Shown: positions 1 to 7,716 of the stretch, piece after piece | How positions within the stretch are numbered: the stretch's first letter is position 1 | How the letters are laid out: every line of letters begins with the position of its first letter | From: JBNGDW01 sp049975325 | GTDB taxonomy: Bacteria > Cloacimonadota > Cloacimonadia > JGIOTU-2 > JBNGDW01 | Direction of reading: 5' to 3' | Assembly (NCBI GenBank): GCA_049975325.1 | Contig: JBNGDW010000035.1 | Coordinates: 1-15,561, forward strand | Length of the DNA: 15,561 nucleotides | Program-made: the position numbers and the translations under genes | The notes under the pieces: generated by a model | What the model saw: only the letters and a program-made list of their open reading frames with translations | Database searches by the model: none | What the model was told of the DNA's origin: nothing

Positions 1-1364
1 GTCATATTGCGTGAATATTCTATATCATGTTTTGCTTTTTTGTATGCCTCTTGTTCTGAGATTTCTCTTCGAGCCACCCCATCTCTGATTGCTTGCATAG
101 CGACATCGGTTGCTTCATTGGGGAAAACACCTGCTTCATCCATAGTAGGCACAATGTTATCAGGATTTATACCTCTTTTTTCGGCAAAATCTGCCAGGGA
201 ACGTGCGGCAGCAATTGCCATTTCGTCAGTAACCTTTTTTGCTCGAACAAGCAATGCTCCTTTTAGAATACCTGGGAAACCCAGAGAATTGTTTATCTGA
301 TTTGGGAAATCACCCCTGCCTGTAGCAACAATATATGCTCCTGCCTCTTTTGCCGCATAGGGGTATATCTCTGGTACAGGGTTCGCACAAGCAAAAACAA
401 TTGGTTTTTCTGCCATAGAGGATATCCATGAAGGTTTAATGATATCTGGGCCAGGGGTAGAAACAGCAATAATAACATCGGCACCCTTGCAGGCTTCAGC
501 AATGTTATCAATGCATTTTGGATTAGTTGATTGGCACAGTTCCCATTTCCGATAAAATCTTGTATCTGCTTTGATATCTTCTCTTTTTTTGTTTAGACTC
601 CCCTTCGAATCAAACATTACAATATTTTCAGGATTACCGCCGGCAGCAATAATGATTCTGGCAATAGTGGTATTACCTGCGCCCGCGCCCAGCATGACGA
701 TTTTTACCTTGTTAAGTTCCTTATTTACTACTTTAAGAGCGTTCAAAAGCCCGGCTAATGTTATAGCAGCAGTTCCTTGGGCATCGTCATGCCATACAGG
801 TATTATACACTCCTCGCGGAGGGTATCAAGAACCTTAAAGCAGTTGGGCTGAGAAATGTCTTCAAGGTTGATTGCACCAAAGCTATGCTGAACCATTTTT
901 ACAAATTCGATTATTTTATCAGGATCTTTTTCACCCCTTTCATTTGTGCTATCAACACATAGAGCGACAGCGTCGATTCCACCAAGATATTTCATAAGAA
1001 ACGCTTTTCCTTCCATAACGCCAAGCCCTCCTGGAGGGGTGACATCTCCATCACCGAGCACTCGTGTAGAGTCGCTAACCACTCCCACAAGATTGCCACG
1101 ATTTGAGAGTTCAAATGAAAGATCATTATTATCGCGAATAGTTGTAGATATCTTTGACACACCAGGAGTATACCAAATATTAAACCAGTTAAATCCGAAT
1201 ACAGCAGCCTTTGGGACTGTCTGGATTTTCCCACCATAGAACCTGTGTGCCTTTTCTGCAAGTTGCTTTAGAAATAATGTCTTTGCCTTTGCCTTTTGTT
1301 CCTCTGTAAAATCTGGGGGGAATACTTCCTCCAGATTGCTAAGGTCTAATTTTAGTTCGTTCAT
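1..1364 (-). CDS. Malic enzyme (oxaloacetate-decarboxylating malate dehydrogenase), 3' end cut by window edge
   Basis: Oxidatively decarboxylates malate to pyruvate and CO2 with NAD(P)+ in the cytoplasm, linking C4 acids to pyruvate. I translated this frame by hand: it is open from an ATG at 1364 to the window edge (454 full codons), so only a short C-terminal tail should be missing for the compact bacterial/archaeal form. Visible motifs: WYTPGVSKIS with the likely catalytic Tyr near residue 65; RGNLVGVVSDSTRVLGDGDV (about 89-108); VMEGKAF with the conserved Lys near 120; HDDAQGTAA metal/active-site region (192-200); Rossmann motif MLGAGAGNTT (224-233); ANPVPEIYP (327-335); and FPNQINNSLGFPGI (353-366). 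A GGAGGA ribosome-binding site lies 6 bases upstream. The gene follows the C10 peptidase after 72 bp containing an AT-rich inverted repeat, so it may have its own promoter. NAD versus NADP preference cannot be told. Confidence 0.93.
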   Translation of the reverse strand, partial: MNELKLDLSNLEEVFPPDFTEEQKAKAKTLFLKQLAEKAHRFYGGKIQTVPKAAVFGFNWFNIWYTPGVSKISTTIRDNNDLSFELSNRGNLVGVVSDSTRVLGDGDVTPPGGLGVMEGKAFLMKYLGGIDAVALCVDSTNERGEKDPDKIIEFVKMVQHSFGAINLEDISQPNCFKVLDTLREECIIPVWHDDAQGTAAITLAGLLNALKVVNKELNKVKIVMLGAGAGNTTIARIIIAAGGNPENIVMFDSKGSLNKKREDIKADTRFYRKWELCQSTNPKCIDNIAEACKGADVIIAVSTPGPDIIKPSWISSMAEKPIVFACANPVPEIYPYAAKEAGAYIVATGRGDFPNQINNSLGFPGILKGALLVRAKKVTDEMAIAAARSLADFAEKRGINPDNIVPTMDEAGVFPNEATDVAMQAIRDGVARREISEQEAYKKAKHDIEYSRNM

Positions 1365-1391
1365 TTTATCCTCCGATTTTTAGTTAATGGC

Positions 1392-1409
1392 GAAAATTTA
1401 ATAATTTTC
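1392..1409. promoter_or_regulatory. AT-rich inverted repeat between C10 peptidase and malic enzyme
   Basis: A perfect inverted repeat with arms GAAAATT/AATTTTC and loop TAAT lies in the 72-bp gap between the peptidase stop and the malic-enzyme start. It is too AT-rich to be a strong intrinsic terminator. It could be an operator or a weak mRNA hairpin in the malic-enzyme leader. In such AT-rich DNA, chance is also possible. Confidence 0.25.
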
Positions 1410-1436
1410 TATCTTATTATTCGGTGTTACCCATTT

Positions 1437-3920
1437 TTATCTTAGCAACAGCATTTTTTTAACTTCAGATTTTTCGTCCACATCAAGCTGATAGAAATAG
1501 ATACCACTTGGTACCTGATTGCCCGCCTGATCTTTTCCGTCCCAAACTACCTCGTTAATTTTAAATTTTGTCCGCCAGCTGGCGGATTGAATTTTTAATT
1601 CGCGAATGCGTTGTCCTTTGATGTTATAAATTTTTATCTCAGGATTACCTTTGTGGTTAGAACTCAAAGAAAAAGAAATCGTGGTTGAAGTGCTAAATGG
1701 ATTGGGGTAGTTAGTTAACTCAAGCTTAGTTGAAGGCTCTTGCGGCATATCTGGTATGAGGGAGAGGGAGGCCGTGGTCATTCCAATTAGCCAATTTCCA
1801 TTAATATTAGGATTTCCAGAGACATCGACCCAGGCAGAGTGCTTCATCCATGCTCCTTTTCCTTGAATCCCTGGCCCTGCATCTACCCATGCTATTTTAC
1901 CATCGTAACTTGTAATATGATATCCAACCCAATATTCAAGGTCAGATTGAATTTGAATTGGTGTAGTAAGATAGTGCTCTAAGAAATCATTCATCTCAAA
2001 ATCTGATATACCATTTTCGTATACAAGGTTCCCGGGTGGGTTTTCAGGAGAACCTCCTTCATATATTTTTATTGTGATATCGCAGCTATCTGGATAAGTA
2101 GGAGGCAAAAACGAAACCCGATTAATGAGCGACCCGATATGATCCTGCAGTTCTTCAGGCGTAAATCTGACACTTACCTCTAATGAGTATGGATAAGGCA
2201 TCTCAAATATATGAGCGGGGATGTTATAATAATGGATATCAGTTGTATAATTATAATTATCAAGTACGAAGTCTACGGTCATATTTGTGCTATCGATATC
2301 AACCTCTTGTTTTTGATAATAGGTTCTGTTTAGGGCAGCAATTGCGGTGTAATGTCCTGGAAGCACATCCGGGATTTCATAATAGCCGTCAGGATTGTTG
2401 GCTGTAGTAGAATAGTTGTTTTCACCCAAGAAAGTTATAAGGGTTCCTGAGGGATTTGTGCCGTCCGTTATAGAAACTATCCCGTCTACACTTTCATAGT
2501 TAAAGAGATTAAAGTTTATCTCTGTATTTGAAGAATCGATATAGACTTCTTTTGTTTGATAATAGACTCTATTAAGTATAGCGGTTGCCGTATAATAGCC
2601 CGGGAAGACAACAGGGATTTGATAAGACCCTTCTGGGTTATCGACTGTCGTTGTGTAATTATATTTACCCCCTAAAGTAATTATAGTGCCTGTGGGGTCT
2701 TGTCCGTTTGCCGACACATTACCTGTCACCGTGACAGGTCTATCTCCACCTTCGATATTAAGCACGGCACCTGTAACAATCGTGTATCCGGCTGGCATGC
2801 CTTCTGGTAATATATACCATGCTTCAGTAATAGGTTCAGGGCTTGAGTGGCCCCATCCGAAGTTCAGGTGGTAGAAGTCATTGGTGTTATAGCCGTCACA
2901 GTTAATTGCGTGTCCACCAGTACCATCAGATTGGAGTATTGAAAGCTCTGCTGGTTTAGCCTGCATCATATTATAACTCAAAGAATCATAGAAGCCTTGT
3001 TCATCATACTCCATCCATAGAGCAGAATCGTAGCCAAATTTGTTTAACAATGCACTCGCTACAAGTGCCGTGTATGAACCTGAACCTGAGGAACTATAAT
3101 TCATTTCTACAGAGATGCCACAGGCAAAGTTTAACGCAGCGATATCCTCATTTGTGAAAGGCACATTATTTTGATAGTGAACTGCCAGGGTATCGAGATA
3201 CTCATTTAGTTCTTCAAAATTTGGAAAGTCCAGTTCTTCGCTATCCCCATCTATATGGATGCCAGTCCATGTTGTATAGGAATCAAGGAAATTAAAAAAT
3301 ACATCACCAACATACTCGTGGTAGTGTATAATCATTGCCATAGCGGTTGCTACGCATCCCACAACAGATCTGCTACCTGTATTTGGGTCAATAGGACAGA
3401 ACATATTATATGGATAGCTTTGATCCCATGTTGTTTCGATCCAGCCTCCGGTTGAGGTGGTTCCCTCTGAGGGCCACTGCTGAAAGTCTTTCATAGATAT
3501 AGGGCTGATTATACCTTGCTTGTAGTTTTCCCATTTTGTATTATGTTCTTGAATCTGCTCTTGAGGCAACAGAGGTAGAGCCGCCAAACGCATTCCCATA
3601 TCCTTTGTTAACATATAGTAAAGCAGATTTTCCTCATTTTGGACAAAATTAGACCTGAATGAATACGAGATAATTGGTTCTATATCAGTATCTGGGGCTA
3701 TAGCGATAAAACCCTGTGGGGAAAGCTCAGCTATATAGGCAATAATCTTCTCATTCTTTTTCAATGGAGTACATCGAAGCAGGGAAAACTCTGATTTTTT
3801 TTCTAATTCCTCAAGATAAAGATGAGCTGTTTGAGTTGCTGTATCCAATGGTACAGGCAAGGCTGTTAATATTGTGGCCTGTATCAGTAAAAAGATAATT
3901 GCGATTAAAGTTTTCTTCAC
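1437..3920 (-). CDS. Secreted C10-family (streptopain-like) cysteine peptidase with two regulatory-like repeats and a C-terminal FlgD-type sorting domain
   Basis: An 827-residue extracellular protease. Residues 1-20 form a signal peptide (MKKTLIAIIFLLIQATILTA). Residues about 25-130 resemble the inhibitory propeptide of SpeB-like enzymes ('GFIAIAPDTDIEPIISYS'). The catalytic domain spans about 155-390: nucleophile Cys189 in VVGCVATAMAMIIHYH, His337 in GGHAINCDGY, and the family's N-x-GWG motif at HLNFGWGH (351-358). Two tandem copies of a roughly 75-residue carboxypeptidase-regulatory-like beta domain follow (397-553), then a linker domain, then 'NYPNPFSTSTTISFSL' to the C-terminus, a FlgD-like sorting domain of the kind used for type 9 secretion or surface anchoring. 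The start is GTG with an AAGGAG site (3926-3931) five bases upstream; the nearby ATG at 3934 runs into a stop at once. It follows the HlyD adaptor by 34 bp. A GC-rich palindrome is embedded in the sorting domain, encoding residues 779-784. Confidence 0.93.
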   Translation of the reverse strand: MKKTLIAIIFLLIQATILTALPVPLDTATQTAHLYLEELEKKSEFSLLRCTPLKKNEKIIAYIAELSPQGFIAIAPDTDIEPIISYSFRSNFVQNEENLLYYMLTKDMGMRLAALPLLPQEQIQEHNTKWENYKQGIISPISMKDFQQWPSEGTTSTGGWIETTWDQSYPYNMFCPIDPNTGSRSVVGCVATAMAMIIHYHEYVGDVFFNFLDSYTTWTGIHIDGDSEELDFPNFEELNEYLDTLAVHYQNNVPFTNEDIAALNFACGISVEMNYSSSGSGSYTALVASALLNKFGYDSALWMEYDEQGFYDSLSYNMMQAKPAELSILQSDGTGGHAINCDGYNTNDFYHLNFGWGHSSPEPITEAWYILPEGMPAGYTIVTGAVLNIEGGDRPVTVTGNVSANGQDPTGTIITLGGKYNYTTTVDNPEGSYQIPVVFPGYYTATAILNRVYYQTKEVYIDSSNTEINFNLFNYESVDGIVSITDGTNPSGTLITFLGENNYSTTANNPDGYYEIPDVLPGHYTAIAALNRTYYQKQEVDIDSTNMTVDFVLDNYNYTTDIHYYNIPAHIFEMPYPYSLEVSVRFTPEELQDHIGSLINRVSFLPPTYPDSCDITIKIYEGGSPENPPGNLVYENGISDFEMNDFLEHYLTTPIQIQSDLEYWVGYHITSYDGKIAWVDAGPGIQGKGAWMKHSAWVDVSGNPNINGNWLIGMTTASLSLIPDMPQEPSTKLELTNYPNPFSTSTTISFSLSSNHKGNPEIKIYNIKGQRIRELKIQSASWRTKFKINEVVWDGKDQAGNQVPSGIYFYQLDVDEKSEVKKMLLLR
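1557..1600. repeat. Intragenic palindromic element, copy 1
   Basis: TCCGCCAGCTGGCGGA at 1571-1586 is a perfect 16-bp palindrome. Imperfect AT-rich arms extend the symmetry to 1557-1600. It lies in frame within the sorting domain of the C10 peptidase and encodes the core of Q-S-A-S-W-R-T. The core plus one flank (ATTTTGTCCGCCA ... TGGCGGAT) recurs at 10358-10372. This resembles the palindromic elements of Rickettsia that persist inside genes, but no family name is claimed. Confidence 0.75.
2262..2732 (-). repeat. Tandem duplicated carboxypeptidase-regulatory-like domains in the C10 peptidase
   Basis: Residues 397-476 and 477-553 of the peptidase align with each other: GT-II/LI-TxxGxxNYxTT-x-NPxGxYxIPxVxPGxYTAxAxLNRxYYQxxEVxIDS recurs in both copies. 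They are probably beta-sandwich spacers that project the catalytic domain from the surface anchor. The DNA has diverged more than the protein pattern, which indicates an old duplication. Confidence 0.85.
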
Positions 3921-3954
3921 TTTTACTCCTTCATATTAGTTTATTTAAATGATA

Positions 3955-5106
3955 TTATGGCATTCTGGATACTGGTCCTCTATTGTGGGGGGCACTTGTG
4001 TTTGCCTTATTTGTTGGGGTTCTTTCTTTCAAAGATACCGTATCACCTACGGATAACCCTTCAATAATTTCAACTTTTTCGAGGTCGTTTATCCCTGTTT
4101 TCACAATTTGTGCTTGCACGAGGGTATCTGCTGAGATCTTATATACTATATTATTTCCCAGTTCATCAGTAAAGATGCTCTGGATTGGGACTGTTATTAC
4201 ATTTTCTCGTTTTTTCCCGATTATTGTAACATTAGCGCTCATTCCTGGCCGGAGGGAGGAAGAAAGGTTTTCTATTGAGATTTTGGTCTCGAAGACTCTG
4301 ATATTGTTTGTTCCGATCTTTGCCATTGGAGCGATGTGAATTATTTCGCCGTGATAGGTTGTATCCGGGAAGGCATCGAATGAGATTTCTACGGGCTGAC
4401 CTATCCCAATTTTACCAATATCTATTTCGTTAATTTCTACCAGAACTATCATTTGAGAAAGGTCTGCGATGACCATTAGAACTGTGCCACCGGTTTGTGA
4501 TTCACTTGAGGTGACCATTTCTCCTTCCTCCACATTTTTCTGGATTATTGTGCCGGATAGAGGTGCGAGAGTGTTCTGGCTTTCGGTTGCTATTCCCAGG
4601 TCCTGAATCAGTTCATACTGTGTCAAAGCGGATTGATAATCTATCTCTGCTATTCGTAGGTTGTTTTGGGTTTCTGTCCACTGTTCAAGTGAGATAAGGT
4701 CTTTTTCAAAAAGTTCTTTATCAGTATTGTAGTTCCGGAGAGCAGTTTCTAGATTAATTTTCGCTATCTGTTCACCACTCCTGATGCGGGAAAGTGTTTG
4801 TGCTTGTTGCATATCAGGTTCAACCTCAGCAATTATATCCCCTTCTTGCACCTTATCCCCTTCATCAACATATAGCCTGGTAATCTTCCCACTTATTTTC
4901 GATTTTACCTCTACTTCTTTCAGAGGTTTTAGTTCTCCAACCTCATCTAAGGAGATGGAGATGTCCCCGAGAGTTGCTATAGCGGTTGGGAAACTGCCAC
5001 TCTCTGCCTGGATTGGAGGCTCGTTATTTCCACTTATGATAGCAATAATTATACCAACTACGAGAATTATTCCGACAATTACCCAGATTGTTTTTCTTTT
5101 TTTCAT
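3955..5106 (-). CDS. HlyD/AcrA-family periplasmic adaptor (membrane fusion protein)
   Basis: A 383-residue adaptor that would bridge an inner-membrane pump and the TolC channel. One N-terminal membrane anchor (residues 7-25) is followed by the first lipoyl half (KEVEVKSKISGKITRLYV, 63-80; DKVQEGDIIAEVEP, 84-97). A coiled-coil hairpin (about 98-170) comes next, then the second lipoyl half (LAPLSGTIIQKNVEEGEMV, 180-198), a beta-barrel (about 215-290) and a membrane-proximal domain (PIQSIFTDELGNNIVYKI onward). Its ATG lies 10 bp after the tolC-like stop, and the GAGGT site overlaps that stop codon, so the two genes should be translationally coupled. This adaptor subclass usually sits beside MacB-type ABC or RND pump genes. 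Here the next gene is the C10 peptidase and no pump gene is in the window. Confidence 0.93.
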   Translation of the reverse strand: MKKRKTIWVIVGIILVVGIIIAIISGNNEPPIQAESGSFPTAIATLGDISISLDEVGELKPLKEVEVKSKISGKITRLYVDEGDKVQEGDIIAEVEPDMQQAQTLSRIRSGEQIAKINLETALRNYNTDKELFEKDLISLEQWTETQNNLRIAEIDYQSALTQYELIQDLGIATESQNTLAPLSGTIIQKNVEEGEMVTSSESQTGGTVLMVIADLSQMIVLVEINEIDIGKIGIGQPVEISFDAFPDTTYHGEIIHIAPMAKIGTNNIRVFETKISIENLSSSLRPGMSANVTIIGKKRENVITVPIQSIFTDELGNNIVYKISADTLVQAQIVKTGINDLEKVEIIEGLSVGDTVSLKERTPTNKANTSAPHNRGPVSRMP

Positions 5107-5116
5107 CCTACTTACC

Positions 5117-6373
5117 TCATTGATACTTACTTAGCATTTTCGTATTTGTTATTAAATTCAGCTCTTCCTGAAGCAATATTAGATTATAATATTCTTGTAT
5201 ATAGTCAACCTGGCTTTGGAGAAGAGATTTTCGAGCATTTTCCAAATCTGTTAAGCTTACCTGACCCAGTCTATACTGTTCACTCACAAGATTGAGATTG
5301 AGTTCTTCCAATTGTTGTTGCCTTTCTGCAAGGTTAAGACTCATTTTACCTTGATTAAAATTTGTTAGCGCGAATTGAAAGTTTTGCTTTTCTTCCTCCC
5401 TGGTTTGGTCAAATTGTAATTCAGCCTGTCGCAAGCGATATTTTGAGGATTGTGTGGAAGGAATATTGGTTAGAGGATTAAGCAAAGGATATGAAAGAGA
5501 AAGCGTGTATCTCAATGGTGAGGCAGTATCATCGAAATCAAAGATATTTTTTTCTTTCCATTCCAGACTTTTACTTAACGAAAATGAGAGTGCAGGCAAA
5601 AAATCAAGTTTGGTTTGGGTATAGCTTGTTTTTATCTGTTTTAGGTTTTCGGCTGAAGAGGAGATACGCAGATTTTTTGATTCAGTAAAGGAGAAATCTT
5701 CAGGAGATAGAAACTCATAGGAAAGGTCAGTAAAGATATACTCAGGATCGTAATCAATATTGATTAGGAAGCATAGATCCATTTTGTTTTTTTCAAGTGT
5801 ATTTTCTCTTTGGAGGGAATCGATCCTTGCTCGCTCAACCGAGACGGTTGCCATCTGTAAATCGAGGTCTGATGCTTTTCCATGTGAGTGAAGAATCTTT
5901 GTCTCTTCCAGTGCTTGTTTAGCAATAGCTAAATCCAACTTCGTCACAGTGAGCAGCTCTTCAGCAGCAAGTACATTGAGATAATACTGGGTGATTTGAT
6001 ATATAAGCTCGCGTTTGCTCAGCTCCAGCTGAATTTCATTTTGCTTTAAAGATGAGAGATTATTTTTTACATTGAAGTACCGTTCAGCAGAGCTTGAAAA
6101 TGACTCGGATACTGTGATATTCCCTGATTTTTCAGTCTCATTAGCCGCTTCAGCACGAGAAATATTATAATTTATCTGCGGCAGGAAATTCAGATAAGAT
6201 GAATAAAGATTTTCGCGTGCAATGCGAAGAGAATATTTTTCTGTCATTAGATCATATGAGTTTTGTAATCCTAGATCAATTACTTTGTAGATATCGAGAG
6301 TATCTGCGGCAAAGATTTGTACTGTTGATATCACAGCCCAAGACGCGATGATAAGTAGTATTTTTTTTCTCAT
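5117..6373 (-). CDS. TolC-family outer-membrane efflux/export channel
   Basis: A 418-residue outer-membrane factor with a signal peptide (MRKKILLIIASWAVISTVQIFA, cleavage near residue 22). Two halves rich in long amphipathic helices follow, typical of the TolC trimeric channel-tunnel. The mature N-terminus reads DTLDIYKVIDLGLQNSYDL, close to the usual 'ltl.eal..AL.nN..l' opening of the family. The second half carries RLRQAELQFDQTREE and EQYRLGQVSLTDLENARKSLLQSQVDYIQEYYN, the standard closing helix pair. A GAGG site lies 6 bases upstream of the ATG. The start is 9 bp after the DUF445-like gene, and the downstream partner is the HlyD-type adaptor. Confidence 0.93.
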   Translation of the reverse strand: MRKKILLIIASWAVISTVQIFAADTLDIYKVIDLGLQNSYDLMTEKYSLRIARENLYSSYLNFLPQINYNISRAEAANETEKSGNITVSESFSSSAERYFNVKNNLSSLKQNEIQLELSKRELIYQITQYYLNVLAAEELLTVTKLDLAIAKQALEETKILHSHGKASDLDLQMATVSVERARIDSLQRENTLEKNKMDLCFLINIDYDPEYIFTDLSYEFLSPEDFSFTESKNLRISSSAENLKQIKTSYTQTKLDFLPALSFSLSKSLEWKEKNIFDFDDTASPLRYTLSLSYPLLNPLTNIPSTQSSKYRLRQAELQFDQTREEEKQNFQFALTNFNQGKMSLNLAERQQQLEELNLNLVSEQYRLGQVSLTDLENARKSLLQSQVDYIQEYYNLILLQEELNLITNTKMLSKYQ

Positions 6374-6382
6374 TTTACCTCA

Positions 6383-6940
6383 CTAAAAGATGAATAACAT
6401 TATCATATTAAATATGCCAAAAATGGTTCCTAAAGCGGCTCCCATAATTACCAGGGGTTTTGTAAGGTAATATTTTGCCTTTGTCTCGATCCAATGCATT
6501 CTTTCATCTGATAGTAATTCTGATATTTTCTGCTTAATTTCATATCTTTGTATGAGGTCTGGGATAAACTCTGTTAAAAACTCATAAACTAATTCATAGC
6601 CGAGGCTCTTTACAAAGTTTAATAGTGGCTTTTTAATAAATTGGGGGAGATTTTTGAAGATTTTTTTATTTTCAATATTTCTCCCCAGAGAATCGGAAAA
6701 GTTTTCTGCAATTTCTTCTGGTTTGGTTTTGCCAGGCTCATCTGGATGGGTTTCAAGGTAGAGGGAGAACTTATCTGTAATAAATGTAGCAATTTTGTCC
6801 CGCAAGAGATAGACAGGTCCCTGGGGAAACCATTTTCTTTTCTTTTGAGGATGAAAGAGAATAATAAGGAGCAGGTAGCAACAAGCGATGCTGAAAAGTA
6901 TATTGAGGAAAAGAAAAATGATGTTGACATACCATTGCAT
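6383..6940 (-). CDS. Small two-TM membrane protein, DUF445-like
   Basis: A 185-residue protein with a hydrophobic N-terminal segment (about 5-29), a charged helical middle region, and a C-terminal hydrophobic segment (about 161-184). The LFHPQKKRKWFPQGP motif (28-42), the sequence around YEIKQKISELLSDE, and the C-terminal GAALGTIFGIFNM-type hairpin resemble the layout of DUF445/YheB-type membrane proteins, at about half their usual length. I infer a distant relationship only. The ATG overlaps the stop of the TPM gene (TAATG), with GGAGC just upstream, so it is coupled to that gene. Function unknown; presumably it acts at the inner membrane. Confidence 0.75.
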   Translation of the reverse strand: MQWYVNIIFLFLNILFSIACCYLLLIILFHPQKKRKWFPQGPVYLLRDKIATFITDKFSLYLETHPDEPGKTKPEEIAENFSDSLGRNIENKKIFKNLPQFIKKPLLNFVKSLGYELVYEFLTEFIPDLIQRYEIKQKISELLSDERMHWIETKAKYYLTKPLVIMGAALGTIFGIFNMIMLFIF

Positions 6941-7701
6941 TAAAAGCTCCTACCGATGCCGCCGCCACCGCTAAGTCCTCCACCGAAGCCACCAAATCCT
7001 CCGAATCCGCCGAATCCGCGAGAACCACCAGACCAACCACCGCCACGAGGAGCCCCGAAACCGCTCAGGAAAAGGAAAGGAAGAAACCCGATTCTCCCGC
7101 CCAAGAATAGGAAGAGTATAAGTAAAGGAAATATCGCTCCAAGTATGCCTCCGACTGAAGTTCCTCTTGCACCTGGATGGGGTTCTGGATTCCCGGTTAA
7201 TGTGACACCATAGTGTTGTGCTGTAACGCTTGCTATTGCAGCAACGCCATTCAATATGCCATTGTCATAATCATCTTTAGATAGGTATGGTATCATATAT
7301 TCATCAGCTATTTCTCCGAGAAGTCCATCCGGCAGAAACCCTTCTGCCCCGTATCCGGATTCAATTTTCAATTTTCTTTCCTCAACTGCGACAAGGATAA
7401 GTAGGCCGGCATCACCTTCTCCGCCGATTCCCCATTCCGCATAAAGTTCAGTTGCATATGTGTACTCGTCCAAACCTTGCAAATCTGGCACAAGTGCAAC
7501 CGCAAGCTCAAAATCGGTTTTCTGCTTTAGTTCAATTGCAATATCATTGACCCTGTTCAGCACATTTGGTGATAACACCCCGGCAAAGTCATTTGCATAT
7601 CCTACTGGCTTTGGATATTCTACCCTTGCTTCCAGGGATAAAGAAGCAGCTATGCAGAATGCAAGCAAAATAGGAATTATTACATATTTTCTCTTTTTCA
7701 T
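6940..7701 (-). CDS. TPM-domain (YgcG-like) membrane protein with Gly-rich tail
   Basis: A 253-residue protein with a signal peptide (about 1-24), a TPM domain (about 30-168), a hydrophobic membrane segment (about 184-213) and a Gly/Phe/Ser-rich tail ending GGGGIGRSF. TPM features are visible: YANDFAGVLSP near the start, TDFELAVALVPDLQG, WGIGGEGDAGLLILVAVEERKLKIESGYGAEGFLPD, and the YLSKDDYDNGI helix. The family acts outside the cytoplasmic membrane; some members have acid phosphatase activity (plant thylakoid TLP18.3), but the bacterial role is poorly defined. A GAGG site lies 7 bases before the ATG. The gene is 15 bp after ribBA and overlaps the DUF445-like gene by 1 base. Confidence 0.9.
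   Translation of the reverse strand: MKKRKYVIIPILLAFCIAASLSLEARVEYPKPVGYANDFAGVLSPNVLNRVNDIAIELKQKTDFELAVALVPDLQGLDEYTYATELYAEWGIGGEGDAGLLILVAVEERKLKIESGYGAEGFLPDGLLGEIADEYMIPYLSKDDYDNGILNGVAAIASVTAQHYGVTLTGNPEPHPGARGTSVGGILGAIFPLLILFLFLGGRIGFLPFLFLSGFGAPRGGGWSGGSRGFGGFGGFGGFGGGLSGGGGIGRSF
6979..7014 (-). repeat. Short Phe-Gly-Gly coding repeat in the TPM protein tail
   Basis: Residues 230-241 of the TPM protein are four consecutive Phe-Gly-Gly units encoded by near-identical 9-base words (GGATTCGGC-like). This is a slippage-prone simple repeat. The proline-rich reading frame on the plus strand here is its shadow. Confidence 0.8.
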
Positions 7702-7716
7702 ATTAACCTCAAAAGC

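Noticed and set aside
3983..4339. 118-codon plus-strand frame with hydrophobic stretches
   Set aside because: It is fully antisense to the HlyD adaptor, which has clear domain structure; there is no family signal in the plus frame.
6771..7046. Minus-strand frame spanning the TPM/DUF445-like junction (MAVVGLVVLADSADSEDL...)
   Set aside because: Low-complexity frame-shifted reading of the Gly-rich repeat and the next gene, both of which are well supported in their own frames.
6956..7213. Proline-rich plus-strand reading frame
   Set aside because: It is the antisense shadow of the Gly-rich tail and membrane segment of the TPM protein and has no ribosome site of its own.
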